Source: Rhabdornis inornatus (lineage: Eukaryota > Chordata > Aves > Passeriformes > Rhabdornithidae). Taken from it: DNA of 64,000 nt. Under the pieces are notes generated by a model. It had not been told where the DNA came from. It saw nothing but the letters and a program-made list of their open reading frames with translations, and did not search any database. Both the position numbers and the translations under genes were made by a program. Where the stretch lies: assembly GCA_013397075.1 (NCBI GenBank), contig VWZS01000638.1, positions 384,847-448,846 of the forward strand, given 5' to 3'. Positions 35,901 to 50,900 of this stretch are shown piece after piece. The number at the start of each line of letters is the position of its first letter. The stretch's first letter is position 1.

Positions 35901-38900
35901 TTTTATAAATCTTAAATCAACGGTATCTGGGGTTGTTTAAATTGAGTTAAATTGCACTCTCCATGCAGTAAAAAAAATTGTGTTCTTACAGTCCTTTATG
36001 TGTGTGTGTGTGTGTGTGTCAATATATTCGCCTTGAAAATGCCTCTCAGTGTGGACTGCAGGTGGCCTTGGATACCATCTGTGATTTATTTCTGGGAAGA
36101 ATTAAAATACCAGCACCATTTGTTAGCCTGTTTTTACAGTGAGTATTAAATGTGCAGTGCTGCTTTGCTGTGTCTGCCGTGGCTGCTTTTGCTCCCAAAC
36201 CCGTGAGTGCTCTTCTGACGTTCTGGTATTACTTAAGTCAGGCCCTTGGAGCAAGCCTGAAACATCTTCATAGAGATTTCATGTAAAACTCTGTGCTAGT
36301 GGATGTTATGGGCTGCAGGTGGATCATGTCCAAGCAGTTGGGAATATCTTTGTGTGTTGTTCTGATTCAAGCTTTGACAGTAGGCTTAAGGAGTATTTCA
36401 TATGTGGTGGCTGTCCTGAAGCTGGATGGAATTGTTGAGTATTTTGATGGTAATTGACGGCTGAAAGGGCTGCCTTATAATTTGAATCAGAGACTTAATG
36501 GCCTTTTCAACACATTGCATGGGACGGTGGCCAAATTACTTCAGCCATTGTAATTTATTTTTGAACCTGTTTTCCATAAAGTGCTAATCTCTGCCTGTTT
36601 TGAGGGCTGCTCAGTTTTTCTGCTTTTGTGTGACAAAATAGCAATCGATCACTGCACAGGCTTTTATTTACTTGAAAACAGAACTGGTATAAGTGCAACC
36701 ATGAGCCCTGATGCAGAGACAGTATGTGTGCATGTAGAGCCATAGAAGCTGGGTGTGCCTGCTGGGATGGACAGATGGATGTGTCAGCCCTGGACACTGA
36801 TGGTTACAGGTGGGATCCCTTCCTACACTGTGGTGTCCTGTTGTTGGTGCAGGTCCTTCTATGCTTCCCGTCAGGGACTTGCTGTCTTTTCAAATACATC
36901 ATCTTAGAGAAAAGCCCTCATCATCTCTGAGGATGACAACTCCATAGCCTTCCTCAAACACTGCATCAAACCTTTGCCTTCTAATGTATTGGGGACTGAT
37001 GAAGAAAATCTGGGTAATGGAAAATGCTCCCCTAATGAAGACCATTTTCTTTTTGGGACAAGGCATCTAATTTGATTTTTCTGTGGGATGTATAGAGAGA
37101 AACTTGTGGCTGCATTTTACACGTGTTCAAGTCTACCTTTCATTTTTGGCTAATGATAACCTCAAATCCAAGGGTTAGTTACTCATTCCACAGCCACTCT
37201 TTTTTTCTTAGCCTACTGTCCTTATTTTTATGATAACTGTACAGTATGGGGCTGTACAGCTTCCCCTGGCACCTGGGAGCCTCAGGAGATGACAGGCGTG
37301 ATTTCACCCCCATCTGCTTCGGTGAGAGTATGTTGTTATTTTATCCCCTGATGTCATGTTTGATTGAAGGGCTCGCCTGATGGTCTCTTGTTTGCTGTGG
37401 GGTCCCTCAACATTCTCTGGGCTCTATGGAGGTGCCTGCATTGTTCACACTCTATAAGTCAGGCATGTTGTGAATTATTAGTCTTTTGTTGGGCTTTGGG
37501 AGTGTTGAGGTTTCTGGGATTTTCAGGACTTATGTGGATCCTGCATAAATTCTTAATGTGAGAGAATAAGCAGACAGCCCTGTTTGATAGCCTCATGTTG
37601 CCTCAACACTTCAGGGAACATGTGAGTTTAGCAGGAAAGATGTTATTTATTTATATTTAGCTGTGATAGTGTTTGACTTAAAATCCTGATTTTTCTCCTC
37701 AACTCTAACTCTCAGGCTTCTATCCCTGCCCAAGTTTGAAAATCTAATGAAAATTTATAAATTGTAATATTGTTTAGTGTTCTTCTGGTTGGTTATTTTG
37801 AATGGCATGCTTTTGGATATTGCTGCAGATTGGGGGTATTATTTTCCTTAATGGATGTCAAGCTCAAAGAATTCACAAGGCTTTTGTCAATGTACAGATT
37901 AAAGCTGTTCAGCTTCTTTATTATTTTTTTCCCCCATTTCTGTCCTGGAGAGGTTTCCCTCAATATCAGGATGCTCTGCAATTCAGCGTGGGAGGCTCAC
38001 CCTGCTGAGAGGGTTTGCTGGTGGCAGGGCACCTGTGGGCTGCTCTTGCTGCCTGCTGGGCTGATGGGCAGGGGGAGAAGCCATAAAGCCAGGATCTTAC
38101 TTCCTTCCACTGATCCCTGGCTGTGATTCAGCACTTGCTATTTATACCAGGTCAGCCTCTGGAGATCCCGGGTTAGATCAAGACCCTGCTGTAGACACTG
38201 CTGATCAGGCATGACCCCGCACTGACTTCTTGAGGGATGCGCTTTGAACCCCCAGCACCAGACTGGAATGGGATCTCTCCCTGTCTTGTTCCTGGCATTG
38301 TGTCAGGACCCCCTGGCAGCTGAGTGTGTGGAAATGGGCGTGATGTAATACCCAGCTCCGGGCTGTGCTGTGTACAGCCAGGAGTCTCGCTGCTTTGTCA
38401 CGCTTTCACTGAAGAAGATTATGCCTGAGGCTTTCAAAGGAACCTAAAAGCATTAGATCTCTCACTTGCCTGACTTTCAACAGGATTTCCAGGTGCTTTT
38501 TTAAATACAAAAAATACCAGCCTGCCACAAACTTTCTGCCAAGCTGAAGGGTGTTACCTTTGAGGAAATATTGATGCAACTACTAGAACTCTTCAAGAGA
38601 GTTTTCTTCAAGAGAAAACCAGCTGCTGCTTGATGTTGCAGGATCACCTCTCCTTCCTTGAAAGAAACTTGAATGTTGCAAATTGAAAACCTTTTTGAGG
38701 AAGACACAGGATCTGCCATCCACATCTCCACATCGTGTAGAACAGCTCTTGAAACAAGGTGCCACACCATCATGAGGTTATGACCTGAGTTGTTGCCAGT
38801 GTAGAATTGTTCCCAGAAGGATTACAGGTCTCAGAACTACATCAAATCATGTTTTAATTCAACCTGACATAGAGCTTTCTTGAGAACTTACATAAATACA

Positions 38901-41900
38901 TGAAAATGAGTGTGATGTAATATTAAAATTGGAAAATTGGCTTGAAATAGTATACTGGAGTAAATATAAAATGGGTAGTATTAAAACTTGGCACAGATAG
39001 CAACGTTATTCATATAACATTCTTACTTTCATTGGCAAAACAATGCCAATAATTACAGTATATATTGGAATGGGCAAAATGTGCCTTAAAAGCAAGTTGC
39101 CATGCTGCCAGCAAGTAATTGGGCCTGGGTAATTAAGGCCTGAGTCCGTGTATTTAATGTGGCTGCAGGGAGCCCCATGGATGTACCAGGAGAGCCAAGA
39201 GTGGCTATCAGGGAAGTATAATCTTGTATGGAGGAGGAGTGGTGAGAGGTCTGTCCCAGGGCTCTTCAGGCTCTCCTCTCCTCTTGCCACAGAGAGGTAA
39301 CACAGCCTGTTTTGTCAGGGCAGCACAGGGGGGTGACTTACCACAGCTGCCTCAGTGGTGGTGTGGTCCCTGTAAGTGCTAAGTTTAAATGCATTATTTC
39401 ATCAAAAGATGTGGTAACAAAAACCAGGCACACCAGATCTCTCCAACTAAATAATTCGTTTTAAAATTATTTTTCACTTATTATTTTAATTTATAGAAGA
39501 AATTAATATGCTTAGATCCCCTTTGAGTATTATGCAAGATGATGCAGGCAGGTTTTTTCTTTCTGCTGCTGCTGCTGCGGCATGACTGTTGGGTTAATGA
39601 TGACCAGGGTTGCTTACAAGTCTTATAACGGTTATAAGAACTTATGTTGTAAGTCGCTGGGAATGTGCTGTCAACAGGCTTATTGTCAACCCTTGGAGAG
39701 TGATGAAGGGTTGGGGCATCAGGAAGAGTCACCCTCATGTGACATCTCAGGACTGTCCCAGCTCTGAGAAGTGTCTCTGGGCTGCTTTCAATAACCTCTT
39801 TTATCATGCAGTGGTTGTGGGGGACTGCCCAGACCCCTGAAAGATGACATTATAGCATTTTCCATGCTGTCCATGGTAGTTTCCCAGGCTAATTGCATGT
39901 TAGTCTGGCTCCATCCCCTGCTGCTTGCTATCCACACTGCAATGGCTGTACAAAAACCACACAAAGCTCTTAAGAGCAAGTGGGTAGTTGTCACACTAAT
40001 GCCTTCTTCCCCCTGAATACCCCTGGCACCATACCAGGGGCTGTTTAAAGGCAGGACTGTGAGCAGAGCTTGCCAGTTGATTAAGTGGTCTCTCTCGATC
40101 TGCATTAAAAGAATTAAAATTCTTGGTGGAGCATAGGTTGCAGTCATGACAACAAATTTCCTCCCTTTCTCTTCGTTATGTAATTGTCTTGTAATTCAGA
40201 TATGGAGCCAAAAGAAGCCCTTCACATTTTTTTGAAAAACCTCATGTTTCAGCTAATAGCAGTATTAAACGAAAAAGCAGAATAAATGGTCATCAGCGTT
40301 TTGGTGACTCTGTATGTTTTGCCCCTAGTCTTGGGAAACTGGAAATCTCTTTACTGTGTCAGTCAGTAGGGCTTTTGCTCAGTGGTATTAGAGGGAATTT
40401 TGCTAACCTAAAGAAGTGGGGATAATTACTAACAGGAGTTCTTGTGTGAGTCTATACCTGTAATAGTTAAAGGGAAGGCTGCTGAAATTTATTCTGACAA
40501 TTGCAGATACAGCATTGGAGGAACCATTTGAATTATTCATTCTACAACAAGGAATCATCCCACTTCTCTTCTCTTTAGAAATGAAATCTGCATCTGCTTT
40601 AAAATATACTTTTATGGGTTGCTTTCCCATAATTTTGCTATTTCAAGACTTCTATTATAATTATCCTTGAATGTGGATTTTTAAAGAAAATTATTCTGAT
40701 TTCTAAAGGAAAGGATAAACTGATTTCTTACAGGAACTGCTACTTGTAGAATAAATTTAATGAAATTCAGCTTTCTTTCATAAATAATGCAGCACTTGCA
40801 TTTGATTAGGTGAAGCCTAGAGGAATTTCTACCTAATCAGATGCATAGCAAGAAGGATGTTGCCTGCAGGCTGTTACCATTATCAGTGGTGGTGGCAAGG
40901 AAATACAGCTCTATATCTGTCCAGATAGAAAGCTTTGTTTCTTAGGAGAAGTTTCAAAACAAGCTAGATATGTTCTAACAGTTGATCTCTTGCATCTCAG
41001 TGTCTTCAGCGTGATGGTTTATAAAATAAAGTCTGTATTCTGAGTATTGTCATTACTGTGGCATGAAGAGACTCCAGGTTAATTGGAGACCTCCTTGTCT
41101 TGGTAATGTGTTTCTGACCTTTCTAAGAAATAAATACATTCTTCATATGAATGAAGAATGGGAAAGAGATGTTTGCATTAGAGAACTTACGATAAAAATA
41201 AGTTAAAGCTGAATATCAGGATTCATTGAGACCAATTCCAGAAGTCTTGATGAACAGCACAAATCTGATAACTTCAAAATAGGAGAAGCACATGTGTGTC
41301 CCTCCATTACAACAACACATCACCTGCAGCAAAAGCAAACAAGTTTGGTGTACCTGCCAGTCTCGCAGAACCATTTTGAAAGTTCTTGAGTAAATGTTGC
41401 TTCTTTGGTAACTTGTGGTCAAGTTTTATGCTTGTGCATAAATCCTGCCACAAGACTGTTGTCCCGTGTTTTTATTCTCAGGGAACTGTTACTAAGAGCA
41501 GTGGATGTGCCTGAACAAAGGGTAGTTTAAATAGGCTGCTAGTCCTTTGTTCAACATCCATATTAATAAATAAAAAAATTATCTGGTCCACATTCTCTAG
41601 CCCTGAGGTCAACTGGCATAAATTGACCCGGAAGAATTCAGTAAATGTTTGTATCCTCTGAGAGACAGTGGACAAGTCCAAATTGGCTTTTGGGACCAAA
41701 CAGTGGTCTGGGCTCAGGCCTGGACCACTCCTGGGAACTATTTAAGGACGGTGTGAAAGTAGCATAAACTGAAAGAGGGCAGTTTTAGATGGGATATTAG
41801 GAAGAAATTATTTACTGTGAGAATGTTGAGGCACTGGAACACATTGTTCATAGAAGCTGTGGATGCCCCATTCCTGGAAGTGTCCAAGGCCAGATTGGAT

Positions 41901-44900
41901 GGGGCTTTGCATAACCTGGTCTAGTAGAAGGTGTCCCTGCCCATAGGGGACAGGCATTGGAACAGATGGTCTTTAAGGTCCTTTACATCCCAAAACATTC
42001 TATGATTAAATTATTCTGTAACAGCATGGATGGTCATGGGCTCAGACTCTTGCTCTGGTTACTTTACCAGAGGTGATGCTCTCTTAGGCTTGGTTGTTGT
42101 GCTGAACTCAGTTGAGTGGCAGCTTGCTCTACCACCATAATAAAGTAATATTCCAAATAAAATATTTAGAGAGAAGTAAAAGAGTTGAACCTTAGCGGCA
42201 AAGCCCAATGCCGCTGCCTTATATTGCCATGGTCAGAATTTCTTGTAACTTTTGTTCAGACATATGAAATTGCAGATGTAGTAAGTTCTTCAGGCCAGAT
42301 GCTAAGCAGGTTTAAGCTGACAATTTAGCTTGCTGAGGTTCTGGGTTTTCACTTGCATTTCTTTGAAAGGGCAATGAGATGTAATGAATAAATGTAAAAC
42401 ACAAGAAATAGAGCCCAGGATACATTGGAGATGTGTTTGCATCCTGTGATTTGCTGTTGAGAGGTTTTAGCAGTGAGCTCAGAAGTGTATTTATGGAGCT
42501 GCTGGTCAGAACTGTGCAATTTAAAGGTGAAATCTGTTCCCTTTTTTAATCTTGAGTTTTCATTCCACTCCAAATTGGTGCAAGCAAATCACCTGGGCCT
42601 AAAATGCCATAGGAGCACTAAAAGCCAAGAACTGAATTAATTTCTGAAAGTTTGAGAGAAGAACCATCAGGTTTAGGGCTGCAAAATGTTAATCTGTTTC
42701 TGACTTTCCCAAGAATTGTCTGAAATTCTTTTTCACATTCGTAACTCAAGCGACTTCATGTCAAATATTAGAGCTGTTTTATGTGTGAGTACTGACAGAA
42801 GTAGTGCACTCTTTTATCATAGCCATCTGGTAAAAAAGGCTCAAAAATATAACTCCCAGACCTTTTTCTTGGTCCAAAACAGTGTCAAAATGCCTTGGAG
42901 GAAATGGGAAACAAGACTGAGCCTGTGGTCATTTGCCCTAAGATGTTCTTTGCTCAGGATTCTGGTCAAGGTATCACACAGAGCTGCATCCTAAGTGCTG
43001 ACGAGCAAGCAAGCTCGGCCCTTTCCATTCCTCCCCTGCTGTTGCTCTGGAAAGCATTTCTCCTAGCTTGCTTCACCTGGGGAGACTTGGACTAGATGAC
43101 AGGTGGATTTGAGGGCCAAGGTCAAGCCTCCACACTACACCCTCATCATCATCTTTTCTTTTTCTGGTGCTTCTCCAAGTGTAGGAAGCCTCTCACACCC
43201 CAAAATGCATCAGGCTCACTGGGGAGCATCAGCAGTGGAAAGTGATGCTATTTCTATGCTAACTGCTGTTCTCACCACAAATTTCCTACTCCCTGCTACT
43301 CTGTGACAAGTTCAATTAGGGGTCTCTTCACAAGTCACCTGAACAGTGAATGCAGGTGGCAGCGGTGCGTGTGGCTGCTGGGCAGTGCGCCTGAGGGCTT
43401 GCAACAGGAGTGGTGACCTCTGAGAGACAGGATGCTCACCTGTGTGCGAGGGATGTTGGCACTCTGTAATCATTATTTGCTATGAGTGATGGTCACTGCA
43501 TTTACCCGTTGTTATTGTAACAGGCCAGTTTTTAAAAAACACATGGCTGCATCCCTGAACAATTTCTCCTTAAATATGCCACTTTTCAGTCCGTGTTTGA
43601 TAGATGAAAAAAAGACTTCAGGCTTTTCCTTGCTTAATGGTAGGAAACATCCTGGTTTTGTTAGTGGTGCATGCCCATTTCTCCCAGAGTTCCTTTGAAT
43701 GTTTCCAGCTTCACCCCCAAATAAGACCTCGCCAAAATCATTTATGAGCTGTGGAGTGAAAATGTGACTGATACAAATGTTGCAGCAGTGTATAAAATGC
43801 TAAATTATTCATGGTACTTAAGCGCAGAAAACCCTAGGGCCGAACTGACATAGTGAAAAACTCCAGGCAAAAAAAAAAGCCCACCATGGAAAGTCTTGGA
43901 TTAAAAACAGTTGCAAACTTTAGTCAGGCTATACTATAGAGTCTTAATCCCTTCTACCTTTAAATGCCCCTTCTCATGCTGTACCCTGTGCTTTCATAGC
44001 CAACTGCTTTTAATGTCATTATCCACATCACTTTCCCATGATCAGGGACCTAAGGCAAAGAACTGTCAGATGACTTGTCCTCAGAGCCTCAGACCTTCTC
44101 ACACAGCTGGTCTCCAGGGACCTCTGTGGGCATCTGTCAAAAATTTATTTCCTTATCATAATGACCCTCAGTTTTCACCTGCCTATCACACAGAGTGTCC
44201 TGGATACTTACATCGAGCCCTGGATCACTTCCACCTCTGGAGTTTTCTGGTGAAAGACCTATGAACTAAAATACTAATGTAGGAGCATAACTTTGAGAAT
44301 TTAAACTGCTGAATGGACCATGACCTGCTGCTTAATTTGTGGAGAATTTTAACAGATGCATTGGGCCCAGTAATGTAATCTTGTAACCGAAACAGGCAGA
44401 TGTGAAGATCAACAGGTCAGATAAAAGAAGAACTGTACTGAACCAAATACTACAAGAAGCTGAGAGAATTCGTACTGTTAAGCAGTCTGGTTCCAGATTC
44501 TTTTAGCATTTTGCTTGGTCCTGAAAGCATTGTTCAACAGCTGATTTCAGGTTTCCTTTTGCATTTTATTATCAGTTTTATTGTGAAAAAGAAAAATTAA
44601 AAAACCCAACAAATAATATTAAACGGTGTTGTGTTGGATTCTGTGTATATCAAAATACATTTCCATTGGAAACATTTTTTGACAAGGCAGTTCTTGCTTG
44701 TTGCAAAAGCATTTTGAATGAAAACATTCAGTCTGCTTTAGTCACTATGCCTTTTGCTTGAAGGGTAAGATAGGTTTTCAGAGCTGTTCAGTGTTCCATT
44801 TTGCCCTGGAGATATATGGGAAGAACTATAGGAGAAGATCTGATTTGCAATCTCTTTAGGAATTGAGAAGTGTCCTCAGGATCCCATCTGACCTGCAGTA

Positions 44901-47900
44901 AATGAAGGGCAAACACAGTTTTTTGGCTGACATTTGTCCCTTTATTGAGTGCCAAACAGCAGAGTCAATGACATCAGCATTATTTGTTAATTAATGAACA
45001 TCTATAACTTGATATTTCATTTTTCCCAGGCTGTACCCTCGTCACGCAAGTGCTCTCAACAACTTGGGGACATTGACCAAAGACGTGGTGGAGGCTAAGG
45101 ACTACTACAGACGGGCCCTTCAGCTCAACCCGCAGCACAATCGAGCTCTCTTCAACCTTGGCAACCTGCTCAAGTAAGTTGAATGCAGGGGTGGCACCAA
45201 GAAAATTCACATTGCCCCTACACACATCGCCAAAGCAATTTTTTTCTGCCAGCTGGTAACGAAATGTGTTATTTCTTAGTGCCATCCAAAAGTACTGGCA
45301 CTAAGGTGAGGCTTTGGATATCCCTGCTGTCTGCCACATCATTCCAGCTGCTGTTCACAAGTGTGTTTCAGTTGTAGGAAATTCATTTGTTCTGAAACAG
45401 ACATCAGAAATGAGTTGCCTAAACCCAGCTAGTTACCTGAGATCCCTGTCCTGGTGGAGATGTGTGAACATTTCCAGGAGAGGAAGCTGTATTGGTCAAA
45501 GGTAGGCATCAGATGCTGAGCCAATAAATAACACAGATGCAAAAAATCCCTCTCTTCAAGTTCCCACTTCACCTCATTAGCTGTATGGGAAGTTGTTGTA
45601 TAGTTTAGGCATAAGCACCTTATAACGAGATGCTCAGAGCAGCAGAGGGTTCATTCCCTTGCAGAGCAGGTAATTCTGGTTTGAGAGGAAGGCTGGCTTA
45701 CATCCCTGGATGGTTAAAAACAAGTTGATGAGCTCATTATTTTACTCGTTGTTATTTAAAGTGTCAGCCTTTAGCAAGGAGAATAGCAGACAATCATAAT
45801 CATGCAAATTAATTTGACTAACCGCATCCAAAGACTAAACTTAGATCTGTACAAGAAACCAGTATGATAAGATCTGCAAAGGGTTAAATTAAAAAAAGTA
45901 AAATATCTCTGCTTAGCACCAGCAAAAAGGTCCTTGTTTTTGTCAGGATATTGTGGTCTGTTTGCTGACAGAACTGCATAAACTACAGCAAAAAAAGTAC
46001 ATTTTTGCTGATATGAACTGCCCTTATTTTGCTGATAAAAGGTCTTGGTAAATCTTTTAGAGCAGACTGGGCTTTATGCTGCTTAAACTATGACAGGCTT
46101 AGTGTGGGACCTGTTTTAAAGTGGCACTGTGTCATTAAAATTTGGTCTTTCTGGTCCTGAAATGTAACGTAGAGTGTGGATTTGTATAAAGGATGTTGAG
46201 TTGGCTGCTGAAGTTCTGCCTGGTCTGTTCAGAAGCAGAGAAATTATCAGAATAATACTACAAGTAAAACTGGTGTTTTGAGGTTAGAATATGGGTAATG
46301 AGTAATCTTAAATAGAAAGTAGGTAAGTGCTTTACTGGAAATACAAGGAAGGAAAATTGTGAAGTCCTATTACAACAGAAAAGAAAGGTATTCGTATTAT
46401 TCCTAAAATTTGGTTGATTGAAATTAATTTTAGGTGGCAATGGTGTTTAAAAATACATATTGTCTTTTAAATCCATCATGTGTGCTTTAGTTATTATTCT
46501 CCTTTATGTTTTGGGGTTTTTTTAAATATAAAATATTAATGCAAAAGGATCTAAGCCAGAAGAAGCACCAGGACATTCCATGTCAATTATGCTTAAATCT
46601 GGCCTGTCAAAGGCTCTTATGACCCAGCAGATGGATAAAAACTGGATTTGTTGCACTGGAAAAGCACAAAGGAGACATGTGCGGAAAATTTCTTAGAACT
46701 GCTGTTTGTTTTCTGTGCAATATGTCATGTTTTTCACATTGTGATACTTAAGATACTGTGTGTCCTGTTGGATTGTATGTGCTCTGCATCCTTCTGTGGT
46801 GCCACATTTTGCAGTATGTTAAATGTGTGTGATGCTTGCGCTAAACTTGTCAGAAGAAAGCATTCAGGATCCTCCTGCCCTTTTCCCACATCCATTTGCT
46901 CCCGTTTTCTAAACTTCCTTTAGGCTTCCAAAACAATGTAGTGCATCTGGACACAGAACTTGTATTAATTGCATTGGAAGCTGAGTGCCCTCATCTTCCT
47001 GTTCAGCTTTTAAAAACCTGCTGAAAAATAGGTGGAGTTCACAGTGCAGGAATTAGCACATGTGTAAAGCAGATGATATGTGGGCAGATCCCATATGAAT
47101 GTCTCCCCTAAAATGGGATCCCAAGGGCCAGCACCTTTCCTAGATGATCCAGCAGCTTAGCAAAGAACAGCAGCCATGCTGGAGCATGAGGTAACTCGTG
47201 AGATGACACCAGACAGGTACAAGGCAGAGATTTCACTTTGCCCCTTCCTACAACGATATCTTTATTTACATTTTCTACCTGTGTCTACAATTATCCTTTC
47301 ATATATATATATATAAAAATATAAATGTGTATATATATGGCAGTCAGTATTCTGCAGACACTAAATGCTAGTATAATATGGGTAATAAATGAAATAAAAT
47401 GGAAATCTGCAGAATATTACAGACAGATATTACTTTCTGGCTGTGTTATGAGACATTATGAAGAGTGTTTTGATTTTTGAATATATGTCAGAGAGAAGAT
47501 AAATGGTCAAGCAATAAAAGCTTGATTGTCCTCTTTACAAAGGCTTCAGAGCATGGAGTGGATCAGGAAGAGACAGATCTGCAACACTTAAGGCATGTCC
47601 AGGAACAGCACTGCTTGTGCTGGGATATGGAATGAAATTGTCCAGCGTGGGGAATTCCCAGTTGAATTCTGCTGAGTTCCTTGTACCCATCCCTGCTCAT
47701 AGTGTGCAAACCTGATGGCAGATACTAGATTTCATCTCTGGAGTACTGAGAGAAGGGAAGTCCAGGATTTTGGAATCATGGGTTTGTCATTCCCATGTGG
47801 GAATCTGCCTTTCATTATTCCATGCAAATAAGCTATTTAAGCATCCATTGCTTGTGATTTAAACTTGAGTAAAAACTGTTTTGAGGACGCAGGGTGGAAT

Positions 47901-50900
47901 TTTTAAGTTGTTTTCTGTGGAAGTCGTAGATGAAAAATGATGTTTTTATTTTCTGTTTGCACATAAAGAAGACAGCTACGTGCCAGAAGATGAATGTTCT
48001 CAGGAAGTATTGCAGGGTAATGGCTGAATAAGACTCTGGTTTTGTTTACACATCCTAAAATAAAGTTGTATATCATAATTTTCATGCGTAACATAAATAT
48101 TGGAGAGCAGATAATTAAACAATGCCGACAGATTTCTTACTTAAAATAGACTCAAAAGATGGCCTACCTAAAAGTAAGAAATCTCTCTGCTTTCATGGTC
48201 TGTGATCACTGACACAGAGCAGCCTGATGCTTTCTTGTGTTTTGAATATTTGGCTCCTCTGTATAAATTCAGGTTTGTTGAGATACAGATGAATGTCGTG
48301 CAGAATACCTCTGGAATTTATAGGCTGTGGGTATTTCTGTAAAGAGACAAGAAATAATATGTTATGAACATATGAAATAAATATCAATCTCAGCTTTCTG
48401 TTGCAGGAAGAATGGATAAGAACTTCTTATTTGTGGTACTGTATCAATCCACACTTAAAGCACTGCAATATCAAATACACTGTTCCTTATGAAGAAAAGC
48501 CTCAGAACTCTCAGAACATGCTTTGAGAGTGTTATGGCTTCATTTTCAAGGGGAAAATGAAATGCCTAGAAACAATCTCCACTGAATCTTGAGTTTACTC
48601 AAAGGACTGATTTTCTTCCGGATGTAGAGCAACATACATCATGTCCCGAGCATTTGGTATTGTGATTTAGTCCCAGCTGAGCAAACCAATCTATTCAGAA
48701 GAGAAAGGACTGTCTGCCCTCTCTGTTACAGGCTTCTGGATGTGAGTGTGCTGACACAGGCTTGTGGAACTGTCTGGAGATGCTGAAAAACATCAGATAG
48801 AAATTACATGTATTGAGATTTAAGACCTTTTAGCTAGTGAAACGTTCCTTCCTTTCATTCAGAAGCAAACTGTGCGGTGATGTTCAGTGGTACTGCATCT
48901 GGCTTTCTGAATGATCTCTGCAGGATACTCTGTGTCTCATGAAGTGGTACAGTTATCCCTCAGTATCACATACACATTGGAGACTGGTTAAAAACCTCCA
49001 CAAACTCTGGAAGTCTAATTTCTGCAGTAGGTTGACAAAATAACTTAGGTTATTATTATAACTTAGGTTCTTTAGAGATCATTTGGAGATCAAGCTAGCT
49101 GCTCAGAGCAAGCCTGATTGGATCAGATTGTTCAGGGCTATGTCCAGCTGAATCTTGGATCCCTCCAAGGACAGAGATGCCACAATCTCTCTGTGCAGCC
49201 TGTTCCAGTGTTTGACTACCCCTGAGGCGAAAAATATTTTTCTTTATATCTAATCAGGATGTCCCATGTTCCTACTCTGGAATCTGTTGCCTCTTGTCCT
49301 GTCATTGTGCACCTCTAGGAGAGTTTGGCTCTGGCTTCTTTGTATCCTTGTAAAAATTTGTTCAGAACAGTTGTGGAGCCTGTGTTTGTGGCTGTAATAC
49401 AGTCTAAATAACTTCTCAAAATAAAAGTTACCAAATCCTTTAGAGCCCTAATTCCTAGGTTGCTCTCTGTTGCACGTGAAATTTGCTCCAGTACTAACAG
49501 CCCTGTACATTGCCAGACTTTGGCAGGGTGGTTTAACATGGCACCTCTCCAACAGCGGGGCACGTGCAAAAATATGGAAGAGGTGTTCTCGGTGGAAAGA
49601 GCTGTTCTTTGTTTTCAGCTTCAGCATGCTGATTGGAGAGGCAAGGCTCTGAGCTTGGGTGGGAGAGGGAGTCAAGAGAGGGCATTGTAAAACAGGGTAA
49701 TTTGGGTAAAAATTGGAGTAAGTGATCAGAGATTGCTCCTGTCAGTTGAATTTGTTCTTCTCTTTATGACAGTGAAGATGTACATTACCTAACTATTCCT
49801 GCTCCAGATCCCCAGTTTATGATAAATTAGTGTATTGGACTGTTCTTTCACCCAGTTTATGATAAATTAGTGTATTGGACTGTTCTTTCAATGGTTTGTG
49901 CTCTCCCAAATTGCAGGAGATTTATGTAAGAGATGGCCTTGATCCTGCAAAGTGTTGGCCTTGAGCCAGGAAAGCACTTCAACCAGTAATTAATTTTCAA
50001 CTTGCATACATAAAAGTTAAGTACACATTTAAGTGCTTGGCCAGAGCACTTGGTATCTTGCAGGCCTAAGCCCTCTGAGAAACTACTGGATCCGCTTTTT
50101 TTAATGTAATGCAGTCTGTCACATAAAAAGATGCCATAACCTTTCCCTCTTTACCCCCACTTTCAGGAGACAAACATTGTTCTTGGATCAAATGGGGGAT
50201 AAAAGAGGCCATTTTGGAATAAAAGAGTACTTAAGAGGGCTGCCCCATGTTTAGAGTGAATGCTTGTGGTTAATGGGAACTTTTACTGCTGCTGAGTGGA
50301 TCACTTAATCCTTTTATTTCTGTAGCGGGCATTTCCTACATTTTCTGCCAAACATCAATACCTTTATTAAGCAGTCATCTGGTTTTGATTTATAAAAATG
50401 TGTCATGAAACTCCAGCCAAAGGATCCCAAAGTTTTATAAATTGACAAGCTAGCTAGACTTTAATTAGTGTAGGATAAAAGTGGTTCTTTATTTGTTTTT
50501 GCTGCATTCGTGTGATTTATATGGAACACCGCTGGAAGAAGAAAAAGACTAGCACAACTGGTTTTACTTAGCTTAATGCACAGGCAAAATATTCTTCCAG
50601 TTACACAACTAGAAAGGGAAAAAAAATCTGCAAAGCCACATATATTATCAGCTGAAATTTGCACCTTATAAACAAGGTCTGGTTACTTGACCATGCCACT
50701 CAGATGAAATCTAAGGCCAAAGCAGCAAGGTGTTCACATATTTTCTGTTTCCCCAGAGCCCTCTGTTTCTTTTTCTAAGCCCTGCTATTCGTATTCTTTG
50801 TACACCCAGCACAAGGAAAATGTTGTTTCAGTCCAGCTAAACATCCTTAGATGTTTGTTCAGGAAACCTTCTCATTTTTCAAAAGAGAGAAATACAGAGC

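Larger units (their letters stand above)
30500..45029 (+). other. TMTC1 intron, 14.5 kb
   Basis: The donor is gtaagt and the acceptor tttttcccag at 45029. No coding exon is seen. Recognisable contents are a MIR-like relic (30903-31105), an antisense ancient LINE relic (31690-32150), a (TG)10 microsatellite (35999-36019), a short hairpin (41137-41160) and a plus-strand CR1 (41766-42018). The longest frames (for example 31009-31485, -) resemble nothing known. Large parts (32150-41100 and 42020-45029) show no feature I can name. Confidence 0.85.

Noticed and set aside
39563..39580. Short CTG repeat (about five units)
   Set aside because: It is too short to be a meaningful triplet expansion locus and is common by chance.
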